From an uncultured Erythrobacter sp. (GTDB taxonomy: Bacteria > Pseudomonadota > Alphaproteobacteria > Sphingomonadales > Sphingomonadaceae), in contig CANMSD010000002.1 in the NCBI GenBank assembly GCA_947500645.1, positions 372,001 to 436,000 of the forward strand: a DNA stretch of 64,000 nucleotides, given 5' to 3'. Made by a program: the position numbers and the translations under genes. Shown here piece after piece: positions 27,359 through 35,426 of this stretch. Position 1 is the stretch's first letter. The number at the start of each line of letters is the position of its first letter. The notes beneath the pieces were generated by a model, which saw nothing but the letters and a program-made list of their open reading frames with translations, was not told the origin of the DNA and did no database searches.

Positions 27359-28083
27359 CCAATGCCCTCGCCTTCGGCAATCGGTGCGTCGATCAAGCCA
27401 ATCGCCTTCTCACGCAATTCGCGGCTGCGGATGGTCCAGCTTAGCAAGGGCTTTCCTGTCTCACGCCATAGCGAACAGATCGAATTGGGTAGATCGCGGA
27501 TATCCATTGCAAGGAAATCTGGCTGGGCCGCTTCCAGCGCGCCTGCCTCCCTCCACGCTCCAAGAAAGCCGAGGTCCAGCGTATCGGTGCAAACGAGGCC
27601 TCGCGTTGTGCCAGGGGCATTCTGAGCGAACCATCCGCCGACGCGCGGGTCGAAACTCATCACTGCATGCTCGCCGCGATAGCTCTCCAAGGCAGCGCTG
27701 ACCAAAGCGCAACTGCGTTCGACATCATAGCCCGGTTTCGACTTGATTTCGATCAGCAGTGGGACCTGCCCATCTACGATCTTGAGAAAAGCCGACAATG
27801 GAATCGGCGTGTGTTCGGTGCCGAGCAGCGAAAGCTGCTCAAGCTCCGCCGCGCTCGCATTCTCAGTCGCGCCTACGCCGGTTGTCAGACGTTCCAGTTC
27901 CCAGTCGTGGAACACCATTGGGCAGTTATCGTGGCTCAGCTGGATGTCACATTCTATTCCCATACCAGCGGAGATTGCCGCCCGCGCCGCAGCCACAGAG
28001 TTCTCTGGCACGCCTTCACCGTGCAGGCCGCGATGCGCGTATGACCAATTGGTCAGCCAGTCCGGAATAGATCGATCATTCAC
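27355..28083 (-). CDS. Glycerophosphodiester phosphodiesterase
   Basis: Hydrolyses glycerophosphodiesters to glycerol-3-phosphate and an alcohol. The GDPD signatures are NWSYAHRGLHGEGVPENSVAAARAAISAGMGIECDIQLSHD (catalytic HR, E and D) and VPLLIEIKSKPG. The track start overlaps ridA deeply. I chose the GTG (VNDRSIPDWL) that overlaps the ridA stop by 8 bp, giving 242 aa and placing the HRG motif 14 residues from the start, as is usual. No signal peptide, so cytoplasmic. Confidence 0.88.
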   Translation of the reverse strand: MNDRSIPDWLTNWSYAHRGLHGEGVPENSVAAARAAISAGMGIECDIQLSHDNCPMVFHDWELERLTTGVGATENASAAELEQLSLLGTEHTPIPLSAFLKIVDGQVPLLIEIKSKPGYDVERSCALVSAALESYRGEHAVMSFDPRVGGWFAQNAPGTTRGLVCTDTLDLGFLGAWREAGALEAAQPDFLAMDIRDLPNSICSLWRETGKPLLSWTIRSRELREKAIGLIDAPIAEGEGIG

Positions 28084-28537
28084 CGGAGATTGCGATGATT
28101 GCGTCGACCTCCACCGCCGCTCCAAGGGGCAGAGCCGACACACCGACAGCAGCCCGCGCGTGACGGCCAATGTCGCCGAATACTTCGAACATCAGATCGG
28201 AGGCACCATTTGCCACTTTAGGTTGATCGGTAAATTCAGGGGTGGAGTTGACGAATGCGCCGAGCTTCACAATTCGAGCGACCTGATCGAGCGGAATATC
28301 AGTGGCTTTCAACTGCGCGAGGATCATCAATCCGCATGCCCGTGCAGCCGCCATACCGTCTTCCACTGAAACGTCTTCACCAAGTCGCCCCGTCACCAAC
28401 TCGCCATCGATAAACGGCAGCTGGCCAGAAACATGCGCGAATCCGTTTTGCACGACAACGGGCACATAACTTGCAACCGGAGCAGCAGCTTCAGGCAAGG
28501 TAATTCCCAGCTCCATCAAACGCGCTTCGATATTCAT
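28076..28537 (-). CDS. RidA family protein
   Basis: A 153-aa member of the YjgF/YER057c/UK114 family, many of which deaminate reactive enamine/imine intermediates. The patterns VVVQNGFAHVSGQLPFIDGELVTGRLGEDVSVEDG and FVNSTPEFTDQPKVANGASDLMFEVFGDIGRHARAAVGVSALPLGAAVEVDAII fit the longer RidA subgroup. The catalytic arginine expected near the end (VSxLPxxxxVE) region reads ARAAVGVSALPLGAAVEVD. It sits 9 bp downstream of the HAD gene and overlaps the next gene by 8 bp. Confidence 0.88.
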   Translation of the reverse strand: MNIEARLMELGITLPEAAAPVASYVPVVVQNGFAHVSGQLPFIDGELVTGRLGEDVSVEDGMAAARACGLMILAQLKATDIPLDQVARIVKLGAFVNSTPEFTDQPKVANGASDLMFEVFGDIGRHARAAVGVSALPLGAAVEVDAIIAISGE

Positions 28538-28546
28538 GGGAAACTC

Positions 28547-29164
28547 CTAGTCCAATTGATCCAACAGCCATGGCAACGCCTGCGACCATTGGTCGATCCG
28601 GGCATCAGCATGGCCAGCTTTGTGGGCACAGTCGATATGGCTTGCGATCATCGGCTCGCCGCAAAGGTGCAGACGAACTGTGTCTGGTACAATCTCGGCA
28701 GCGGACGCATGGTGTTGGGCCAAATCGTCAATGAAGATCGCCTTGCTCGGCGCATATTCGTCGATGATCGCTTGTAGAGCGGGACCCTTAGGCCCTTGGT
28801 TGGTGAACACGCGAGCATGAACGTCACAAGCAGCCAATTGCTCAGCTCGACGATCGCGCCGCTCGTCTACAAGATTTGTGAGGATCACAACATCGGCCTG
28901 CTCAGCCAGCCGATTGATGCCCTCCACGGCGCCGGCGATGGGCGATTGTCGATCCATTTCGGTATCGAAAAAGCCGCCCAGAAAGCGCCAGATGTCTTTC
29001 TGTTCCAGCACTTCGCCTGAATCCTGCCAGCGCAAGGCATTGGCAAAGTTGTTCCCCTCAAGGGCGAAGTTTACGCCTTGGCTATCCTCCAGCCAGTCCT
29101 TGAAATGCGTGACCATATGCAGGATCACTTCGTCGCAATCGCTGATGATAAGCGGACGGCTCAC
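28547..29164 (-). CDS. HAD-family hydrolase
   Basis: A 205-aa haloacid-dehalogenase-type hydrolase. Motif I is ISDCDEVILH (nucleophile Asp and second Asp), motif II is VVILTNL, the motif III lysine is in FTNQGPKGPAL, and motif IV is AIFIDDLAQHH. The phosphate substrate cannot be read from the sequence. Its ATG overlaps the stop of the DUF3572 gene (ATGA) and it precedes ridA by 9 bp, so it is the second gene of a five-gene leftward operon. Confidence 0.85.
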   Translation of the reverse strand: MSRPLIISDCDEVILHMVTHFKDWLEDSQGVNFALEGNNFANALRWQDSGEVLEQKDIWRFLGGFFDTEMDRQSPIAGAVEGINRLAEQADVVILTNLVDERRDRRAEQLAACDVHARVFTNQGPKGPALQAIIDEYAPSKAIFIDDLAQHHASAAEIVPDTVRLHLCGEPMIASHIDCAHKAGHADARIDQWSQALPWLLDQLD

Positions 29165-29448
29165 GCGCTAAGCTCCTGCCGCGCCGCGATCAGTTCCTCG
29201 GGCGTTACAGCCAGTGCTTCTGCTGCCCGCACCAGGTCCGGTTCGTGATTGGCGAGGAAATCGAGCACTGACCCCAGCATCGTAGGGTCATTCAGCCCGG
29301 TCCGAAGCGTGTCAGGATCGAGGCCGGTCAGCGTGAGGTATCGATGGGCCCGATCATCATCTTCAAGCACCCAACCGAGCACGGCAAGCGCCAGGGTTTC
29401 AGGGCTAAGCGCCTTCGGTGCATCTTGAGCGGAATCGTGATTTTGAAT
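29161..29448 (-). CDS. DUF3572 domain protein, possibly ATT-initiated
   Basis: A 95-aa protein matching DUF3572: LSPETLALAVLGWVLEDDDRAHRYLTLTGLDPDTLRTGLNDPTMLGSVLDFLANHEPDLV. The role is unknown. The reading frame has no ATG or GTG start. The track uses a TTG at 29511, which overlaps the divergent divK start. I place the start at an ATT (29448), which has AAGAGG 8 bases upstream and avoids that overlap. This is an inference. It heads the five-gene leftward operon. Confidence 0.7.
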   Translation of the reverse strand: MQNHDSAQDAPKALSPETLALAVLGWVLEDDDRAHRYLTLTGLDPDTLRTGLNDPTMLGSVLDFLANHEPDLVRAAEALAVTPEELIAARQELSA

Positions 29449-29504
29449 TGTAGTAACCTCTTGGCCGCGGTAGTCAGTCTCTCGCGAGGGGAGCGCAAAG
29501 GTCA

Positions 29505-29867
29505 GTGGCAAAGCGAATCTTGGTTGTCGAGGATAATGACCTTAATCGGAAATTGTTCTGTGATGTATTGAAGGCGAACGGATACGAAGTCGATCCGGTC
29601 GCGGATGGCGAACAGGTGCTGGACATGGCTCGTACGGTCGTGCCCGACCTGATTATCATGGACATCCAGCTGCCCGGCATTTCAGGCGTAGATTTGATCG
29701 AAGCTGCCAAACGCGACACGTCGCTGTGCGAAATCCCGGTATTGGCTGTCACCGCCTTCGCTGGCAAAGGCGATGAAGAGCGTATCAGATCGGCTGGTGC
29801 TGCAGGATATCTGTCAAAACCCGTTTCAATCATGCCCTTCATGAATGCAGTGAAAGCGTTGGTCTGA
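29505..29867 (+). CDS. divK: Single-domain response regulator DivK
   Basis: Receiver-only protein of the CtrA cell-cycle circuit; in Caulobacter it acts through DivL and CckA to lower CtrA activity. The 120-aa protein has the acidic pair in VVEDNDLNRKLF, phospho-acceptor Asp53 (IIMDIQLPG), the Thr in AVTAFA and Lys in YLSKPVS. Length and sequence are typical of DivK. The start is GTG, with GGGAG and AAAGG upstream. The divergent DUF3572 operon begins within about 60 bases. pleD, the neighbour in Caulobacter, is not here. Confidence 0.92.
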   Translation: MAKRILVVEDNDLNRKLFCDVLKANGYEVDPVADGEQVLDMARTVVPDLIIMDIQLPGISGVDLIEAAKRDTSLCEIPVLAVTAFAGKGDEERIRSAGAAGYLSKPVSIMPFMNAVKALV

Positions 29868-30027
29868 TCTGCGAAGAGCGTCTGGCAGCTTGTTTGTCGG
29901 TCGTTTGCCCACCATCTAAACTTGACATTGAGGCGGAAGAACCGCTTTTCATCATGAAAATGCCAAGCCTTCCGGCACCATAATGCAGCCCAAGCCGCTG
30001 CGCGCGAAAGAAAGTGAGCCCCTTCCA

Positions 30028-30270
30028 ATGGACCCAGCCGCAGTTGACGAGCGTATTCGCACCCTGATCGAGCCGTTCAATAAGAAGGGCGTCGAAATCA
30101 CGGATGCCACGACATTCCAGAACGATCTGGAATTCGACAGTCTGACGGTGATGGATTTCGTGGCTGAGATTGAAGACGAGTTCGATGTCATAATCAGCAT
30201 GAACCAACAGGCCGAAATCGAGAATTACGGTCAACTGGTCGCAGCAGTGCACAAACTTCAGGATAGCTGA
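30028..30270 (+). CDS. Acyl carrier protein of the sphingolipid pathway
   Basis: An 80-aa acyl carrier protein with the phosphopantetheine attachment Ser38 in DLEFDSLTVMDF. The track ORF adds 15 N-terminal residues; I chose the ATG giving MDPAAVDERIRTL, the usual ACP beginning. It lies 14 bp before serine palmitoyltransferase. A dedicated ACP next to that enzyme is known in Sphingomonas and Caulobacter and supplies the acyl thioester for sphinganine synthesis. It is distinct from the housekeeping AcpP, as the divergent helix II suggests. Confidence 0.9.
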   Translation: MDPAAVDERIRTLIEPFNKKGVEITDATTFQNDLEFDSLTVMDFVAEIEDEFDVIISMNQQAEIENYGQLVAAVHKLQDS

Positions 30271-30284
30271 TAAAGGCTCATCCC

Positions 30285-31514
30285 ATGACTGAGAACGCTA
30301 CCGCTACCGTTGAACGAGCAGATCTGTTTGCGAAGTTCGACCCCATCATCCAGACCCGTGAAACTCTGCTCGCTAGCGGCGTCGAAGACCCATACAATCT
30401 GGTAATGGAAAAGGTGCTGTCGCCGACCCGGGCAATATGCAACGGGCGCGATACGATCCTGCTCGGCACATATAATTACATGGGCATGACGTTCGATCCC
30501 GACGTTCTGGATGCGGGCAAGCAAGCACTCGCCGACTATGGCTCCGGTACCACCGGGAGCCGCGTTCTCAATGGCACGTATCAGGGTCACAAAGAGTGCG
30601 AAGACGCGCTCAAGGAATTTTACCGGATGGACCATGCGATGGTCTTCTCGACCGGCTATCAGGCGAACCTGGGGATTATCTCAACCATCGCAGGTAAAGG
30701 CGATTACATCGTCCTCGACATCGATAGCCATGCTTCGATCTATGATGGCTGCGCCATGGGCAAGGCCGAGATCGTGCCGTTCAAACACAACGATATCGAA
30801 GCGCTCGAAAAGCGGCTTCGACGCATTCCGGAAGGCGCAGGCATCCTGGTTGTGCTTGAAGGCGTCTATTCGATGATGGGTGACGTTGCTCCGCTCAAAG
30901 AGATGGTCGCCATCTGCAAGAAATACGGCGCGATGGTGCTGGTCGATGAAGCGCACTCAATGGGCTTTATCGGTGAGAATGGACGCGGCGTGTGTGAAGA
31001 ACAGGGCGTGATCGATGATTGCGATTTCATCATCGGCACCTTCTCCAAGAGCGTCGGAACGGTCGGTGGCTTTTGCGTTTCCAACCACCCCAAGTTCGAC
31101 ATTATGCGGCTTGTTTGCCGCCCCTATGTCTTCACAGCCAGCCTGCCGCCAAGCGTGGTCGCGACCGCAGCGACATCGATCCGCAAGCTCATGCATGGAT
31201 CAAACAAGCGCGCGCATCTTTGGGAGAATTCGAAGACGCTTCATAGAGGGCTCCTCGACCTCGGATTCGAACTGGGAACGGATGAGCCACAGAGCGCGAT
31301 TATCGCCGTGATCATGCCCGATCTCCAGCGCGGCGCGATGATGTGGGAAGCGCTGCTTAAGGAGGGCCTCTACGTAAATCTTGCCCGTCCACCGGCGACA
31401 CCCGCAAACATGACGCTACTGCGATGCTCTCTATGCGCCGAGCATTCATCGGAGGAGGTCAAAACGATCCTCTCAATGTTTGAGCGGGCGGGCAAAGCAA
31501 CCGGGATTATCTGA
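30285..31514 (+). CDS. spt: Serine palmitoyltransferase
   Basis: PLP enzyme of the alpha-oxoamine synthase family that condenses L-serine with an acyl thioester to 3-ketosphinganine, the first step of sphingolipid synthesis. The 409-aa protein shows LGTYNYMGMTFDP, GSGTTGSRVLNGTYQGH, DEAHSMGFIG (residues 221-230) and the PLP lysine Lys255 in GTFSKSVGTVGGF. The preceding ACP gene argues for this over the glycine or 7-oxononanoate paralogues. The later pathway genes are not in the window. The start ATG has AAAGG upstream. Confidence 0.92.
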   Translation: MTENATATVERADLFAKFDPIIQTRETLLASGVEDPYNLVMEKVLSPTRAICNGRDTILLGTYNYMGMTFDPDVLDAGKQALADYGSGTTGSRVLNGTYQGHKECEDALKEFYRMDHAMVFSTGYQANLGIISTIAGKGDYIVLDIDSHASIYDGCAMGKAEIVPFKHNDIEALEKRLRRIPEGAGILVVLEGVYSMMGDVAPLKEMVAICKKYGAMVLVDEAHSMGFIGENGRGVCEEQGVIDDCDFIIGTFSKSVGTVGGFCVSNHPKFDIMRLVCRPYVFTASLPPSVVATAATSIRKLMHGSNKRAHLWENSKTLHRGLLDLGFELGTDEPQSAIIAVIMPDLQRGAMMWEALLKEGLYVNLARPPATPANMTLLRCSLCAEHSSEEVKTILSMFERAGKATGII

Positions 31515-31546
31515 CGCAAGGAATTGCGCCGCAGATCGATAACTAG

Positions 31547-32239
31547 TCAGATTTGATCGAGTGAGGTCACTTGGTCACAACGGTTGTCTGATCCGGCGTC
31601 ATCGTCGTTCCCCGCCAACTGTGTGACTGCAAGAAATCCACCGACCACCAACACCACGAAAATTGTGGTCACCGTACCAAGATACTTGTCGATGACCCGC
31701 TTTATGGGCGCGCCGAAAAGCTGGAACAACACCCCGACCACCATGAATATCAGCGCTCGCCCTGCGATCGCAGCGAGCGTGAAAGTGAGCAGGTTCATCT
31801 CAATGAAGCCCGCAGTTATGGTCATAAGCTTGAACGGAATAGGCGTGCCCGCCGCGAAAAATACCGCAAGCGCGCCTTGCTCACGGATGTAGCAGGCAGC
31901 GACTGGAAAACTCTCGGTCAGGCCCAGCGCGCCGAGCAGCCAAGCACCAACAGCTTCATATAAGAAATAGCCGATCGCATAACCTAACAGTCCGCCCAGG
32001 ACTGACGCGATCGTCGCAATTGCGGCAAAGCGGATGGCCTTCTTGGGTTCAGCCAGACACATGAGGCCAAGCAGCGGGTGCGGCGGAATTGGAAAGAAAC
32101 TGGACTCGATGAAACAGAAAAACGCCAGCCAACCCTGCGCATGCGGGTGCGAGGCCTTATCCATTGTCCAATCATAAAGACTGCGAAGCCATGCCACTCG
32201 AGGGGCCCTTTCCAGGTCACGCGATGCCTGGACCGGCAC
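31547..32239 (-). CDS. YqaA/DedA-like (SNARE-associated) membrane protein
   Basis: A 230-aa polytopic inner-membrane protein of the VTT/DedA superfamily, YqaA type. The sequence WLAFFCFIESSFFPIPPHPLLGLMCL near the N-terminus and FFAAGTPIPFKLMTITAGFIEMNLLTF in the middle are the paired reentrant-loop motifs with conserved Pro and acidic residues. Related proteins are lipid scramblases or support undecaprenyl phosphate recycling. The start is a GTG in the track; a later Met (MDKASHPHAQGW) is possible. Convergent with spt. Confidence 0.85.
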   Translation of the reverse strand: MPVQASRDLERAPRVAWLRSLYDWTMDKASHPHAQGWLAFFCFIESSFFPIPPHPLLGLMCLAEPKKAIRFAAIATIASVLGGLLGYAIGYFLYEAVGAWLLGALGLTESFPVAACYIREQGALAVFFAAGTPIPFKLMTITAGFIEMNLLTFTLAAIAGRALIFMVVGVLFQLFGAPIKRVIDKYLGTVTTIFVVLVVGGFLAVTQLAGNDDDAGSDNRCDQVTSLDQI

Positions 32240-32313
32240 CTAAGCCGTGCCCGCCTAATGCACCGGGACGAACCGCGCAATATGAAAAAAGAAACCTATT
32301 TGGCACTTTTTTA

Positions 32314-32341
32314 TTGACATTGTCACGCTCTTTGGTTAGAA
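32314..32341 (+). promoter_or_regulatory. Candidate sigma-70-type promoter of the GTA cluster
   Basis: TTGACA, a 16-base spacer, then TTAGAA, about 125 bases before the first GTA gene and pointing toward it. The -35 is a perfect match and the -10 matches 4 of 6. It is AT-richer than its surroundings. Confidence 0.45.
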
Positions 32342-32376
32342 GAACTCAACATCGCGATAGTGTGAGTCGGGAGCGG

Positions 32377-32396
32377 GGCTGAAACAGAGTTCAGCC
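32377..32396 (+). other. Hairpin in the GTA leader
   Basis: Perfect 7-bp stem GGCTGAA / TTCAGCC with loop ACAGAG, 35 bases after the candidate -10 box and 70 bases before the small terminase start. It has no T-run, so it is more likely a 5' UTR structure than a terminator. Confidence 0.5.
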
Positions 32397-32467
32397 TTGC
32401 GACCAGGCATTCTCTCTTTCGGTCTCACCGCGTTGTTCTTTTCAACTCGACCGAACGGAGACAAGCG

Positions 32468-32926
32468 ATGGCGGAAATGCCGCGCAAATGCGCAACCAAA
32501 AGCAAACCACGAAAACGTGTCAGTCCACGCTGGCGCGATCGCTTCATCGAAGAACTTGCTCAGTCCTCGAACGTCAGTCGTTCTGCTGATCTTGCAGGAA
32601 TCACGACCAGTGTTGCATATCGCACTCGGACCAACGAGCCGGAATTTGCACGACGCTGGCTAGCGGCGCTTTGGGAAGGATACGAGCACCTGGAATTGGA
32701 AGTCTTGCGGCGCCTGCGAGAAGGCGATCAGCAGGCAGGAGATACATCGAAATACGACTTCGCCAACGCCATCCGGCTTCTCAACGCACACCGTGACAGT
32801 GCCAGCAAGGCTCAAGCAGAGCAAAGAAACGTAAGTGCTGCTGAAATCCGCGCTTCGATCGATCGCAAAGTCGAAGAAATTCGTTCGCGGATTCAGCAGG
32901 AAAAGAGCCGTAAGGCAGGCATCTAG
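32468..32926 (+). CDS. GTA small terminase subunit (gp1-like)
   Basis: DNA-recognition subunit of the packaging motor of the gene transfer agent. The 152-aa protein has a helix-turn-helix-like N-terminus (FIEELAQSSNVSRSADLAGITTSVAYRTRTNEPEFARRW) and a charged C-terminal coiled helix (SIDRKVEEIRSRIQQEKSRK) that would assemble the ring and contact the large subunit. It is the first gene of the GTA cluster. GGAG precedes the ATG. Its stop TAG shares one base with the GTG of terL (TAGTG). Confidence 0.85.
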   Translation: MAEMPRKCATKSKPRKRVSPRWRDRFIEELAQSSNVSRSADLAGITTSVAYRTRTNEPEFARRWLAALWEGYEHLELEVLRRLREGDQQAGDTSKYDFANAIRLLNAHRDSASKAQAEQRNVSAAEIRASIDRKVEEIRSRIQQEKSRKAGI

Positions 32927-34251
32927 TGAAAGAGCCGAACGACTGGCTGGCGGAAGCGCCGGCGGCAGCTCGCGAAGAACTGATCCGCGCTTTGAATGAC
33001 GAGGAGCGTGCAGAATTCGACTATCATTGGCGTATGTTTGCCCGGAAGGCGCAGCTGCCTCCTGAAGGCCAATGGCGAATCTGGCTCATCCTGGCCGGAC
33101 GCGGATTTGGGAAGACTCGTGCCGGGTCCGAGTGGGTGCGTTCAATTGCTGAAAGCAATCCGCAGGCGCGGATCGCCCTGATTTCCGGTTCACTGGCCGA
33201 GGCACGCGCTGTCATGGTTGAAGGTGAAAGTGGAATAATCTCGTGTTGTCCGCCAGAGCGACGGCCCATTTTCGAGCCGTCATTGCGGCGTTTGCGGTTT
33301 CCCAATGGGTCCCAAGCGTTGCTCTACTCGGCGGCAGAACCTGAATTGCTTAGAGGCCCTCAGCATTCGCACGCCTGGTGTGACGAAATTGGCAAGTGGC
33401 CGCTCGCCCATGAACGCGCCACGAGATGTTGGGACAATTTGCTTATGGGCCTTAGGCTTGGAGCAGATCCGCGAGTTGCCGTGACGACGACACCGAAAAG
33501 CGTTCCGCTGGTCATGCGACTGCTCGATCAGGAAGAGTCAGGCGCGACCGCAGTAGCGAGAGGTTCGACATACGATAATTCGGGCAATCTCCCGCAGCGG
33601 TTCCTGGCCGCTATAGAAGATGAGTTCGCCGGAAGCCTACAGGCACGCCAGGAAATTGGCGGTGAGTTGCTGACCGATGTGGAAGGCGCCTTATGGGACC
33701 GTACACTGCTTGAGCGAGCTCGCGAGCGTGCAGATAGGCCTGCTGATTCGAGGATGGTAGTAGCCGTTGATCCACCAAGCTCGGCCAAGGGCGATGCGTG
33801 CGGAATTGTGGTCGTGGCCCTTGGGATTGACGGTATCGGTCGTGTCTTGGCCGATTGCTCGGTCGAGAAAGCCAGCCCAGAAAAATGGGCTAGGCAAGTT
33901 GCCGCTGCTGCGACCGAATGGGGTGCAGACCGCGTGGTCGCAGAAGCCAATCAGGGCGGCGCCATGGTGGAGAGCGTCTTGCGCGCCGCCAGCAGCGATC
34001 TGCCGATCAAGCTGGTTCACGCCAGCCGATCAAAGGTGGCGCGGGCCGAACCCGTCGCTGCGCTATACGAAACTGCAAGAGTGAAGCATTGCGGGCACTT
34101 CCCGCATCTCGAAGATCAATTATGCGGCCTTAAGGCAGGCGGCGAATATGTCGGCCCAGGTCGCAGCCCGGACCGAGCCGACGCGCTTGTTTGGGCACTT
34201 ACTGAACTGATGCTCGGTCGTGCACGCAGACCGCGCGTGCTGCCCATCTGA
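32926..34251 (+). CDS. GTA large terminase subunit (gp2)
   Basis: Packaging ATPase and nuclease that fills heads with host DNA fragments. The 441-aa protein shows Walker A ILAGRGFGKTRAGSEW, Walker B-like HAWCDEIGKW, and the nuclease domain with MVVAVDPPSSAKGDACGIVVV, VVAEANQGG and the late acidic RSPDRADALVWAL. Start is GTG, overlapping the small-subunit stop. All expected catalytic acids are present, so it appears functional. Confidence 0.93.
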   Translation: MKEPNDWLAEAPAAAREELIRALNDEERAEFDYHWRMFARKAQLPPEGQWRIWLILAGRGFGKTRAGSEWVRSIAESNPQARIALISGSLAEARAVMVEGESGIISCCPPERRPIFEPSLRRLRFPNGSQALLYSAAEPELLRGPQHSHAWCDEIGKWPLAHERATRCWDNLLMGLRLGADPRVAVTTTPKSVPLVMRLLDQEESGATAVARGSTYDNSGNLPQRFLAAIEDEFAGSLQARQEIGGELLTDVEGALWDRTLLERARERADRPADSRMVVAVDPPSSAKGDACGIVVVALGIDGIGRVLADCSVEKASPEKWARQVAAAATEWGADRVVAEANQGGAMVESVLRAASSDLPIKLVHASRSKVARAEPVAALYETARVKHCGHFPHLEDQLCGLKAGGEYVGPGRSPDRADALVWALTELMLGRARRPRVLPI

Positions 34252-34268
34252 ATCCAAAAGGAATTTTC

Positions 34269-35426
34269 ATGGCATTGCTAGAAACGATCGCCGCTGCCTT
34301 CAAAGGCAGCGCGACTGCTCGTGTGCCGCTCGCACCGAGCTTCATCTCCACCTGGACTCCGGCCTATGAGGCGTCCGGTAACTCGCGAAACTACGACTAT
34401 CAAAGGGCCATTCGCGAAGGTTTTCTGGCGAACCCCATCGCTCAGCGAGCTGTCAGAATCGTCGCAGAGGGAGTGGGACAATCGCCGATCTCATCAAACG
34501 ATGATGAACTCAAAAATTTGGTAACCGCAACGAGTGCCGGCCAATCACTAGTCGAGACAATCACTGCCCATGTCGTGCTTCACGGCAACAGCTTCGTTCA
34601 AATCATCAAGGACGGCGCTGGTAGTCCTGTGGAATTGTTCGCGCTGCGCCCTGACCGCGTAAAAATCCTCTCGGGGTCTGATGGCTGGCCCTGCGCCTAT
34701 GAATATAGAGCGGGCGATCACCCGTCGCGTATTGCAGCAGAAGACGAAAATGGATGGCCCAGCGTCATCCATATCAAAGCGATGCATCCAGTCGAAGATC
34801 ACTACGGGGCAGGCTCGCTTGCTGCTGCACATGAAGCAATTGCCATTCACAATGCAGCAGCTGAGTGGAACCGCACGCTTCTGGAGAATGCAGCTCGTCC
34901 TTCCGGTGCGTTGGTTTACGATGCTGGCGAAGGAGCGGGCCTCTCGGCGGATCAATTCGATCGCCTCAAGGGCGAGCTCGCGACGGCATTTTCGGGCTCG
35001 ATCAATGCCGGACGCCCAATGCTCCTAGACGGCGGCCTGAAGTGGCAGAGCATGGCACTCTCTCCAGCCGACATGGATTTCGCCACACTAAAGAGTTCTG
35101 CGGCGAGAGACATAGCACTCGCCTTCGGCGTCCCACCGATGCTCTTGGGCCTGCCCGGCGACAACACATACTCAAACTATCGCGAAGCCAATCGCGCGCT
35201 GTGGCGACTGACCCTTCTTCCTCTCGCCGAGAAACTGTTCTCGGCCTTGAGCGAAGGGCTTTCGCCGTGGTTCGCAGAGGGTGAACTCAGCGTCGACTTG
35301 GATCGAATTCCAGCTTTGTCGGAAGATCGCGAACGTCTTTGGAAGCAGGTGTCAGATGCGGAATTCCTGACGCGAGCCGAGAAGCGCGACATGCTCGGCC
35401 TCCCCCCTGAGGAGACAGCACGATGA
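34269..35426 (+). CDS. GTA portal protein (HK97 family, gp3)
   Basis: Dodecameric portal at the head vertex through which DNA enters. The 385-aa protein has the HK97 portal pattern: ANPIAQRAVRIVAEGVGQ, TAHVVLHGNSFVQIIKDGAGSPVELFALRPDRV, and GVPPMLLGLPGDNTYSNYREANRALWRLTLLPLAEKLFSAL. AAGGA precedes the ATG. Its stop overlaps the next start (ATGA). Length is normal. Confidence 0.93.
   Translation: MALLETIAAAFKGSATARVPLAPSFISTWTPAYEASGNSRNYDYQRAIREGFLANPIAQRAVRIVAEGVGQSPISSNDDELKNLVTATSAGQSLVETITAHVVLHGNSFVQIIKDGAGSPVELFALRPDRVKILSGSDGWPCAYEYRAGDHPSRIAAEDENGWPSVIHIKAMHPVEDHYGAGSLAAAHEAIAIHNAAAEWNRTLLENAARPSGALVYDAGEGAGLSADQFDRLKGELATAFSGSINAGRPMLLDGGLKWQSMALSPADMDFATLKSSAARDIALAFGVPPMLLGLPGDNTYSNYREANRALWRLTLLPLAEKLFSALSEGLSPWFAEGELSVDLDRIPALSEDRERLWKQVSDAEFLTRAEKRDMLGLPPEETAR

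Noticed and set aside
32302-32318. Sigma-54 promoter (TGGCAC) upstream of the GTA cluster
   Set aside because: The -12 element TTGC is missing at the required spacing.
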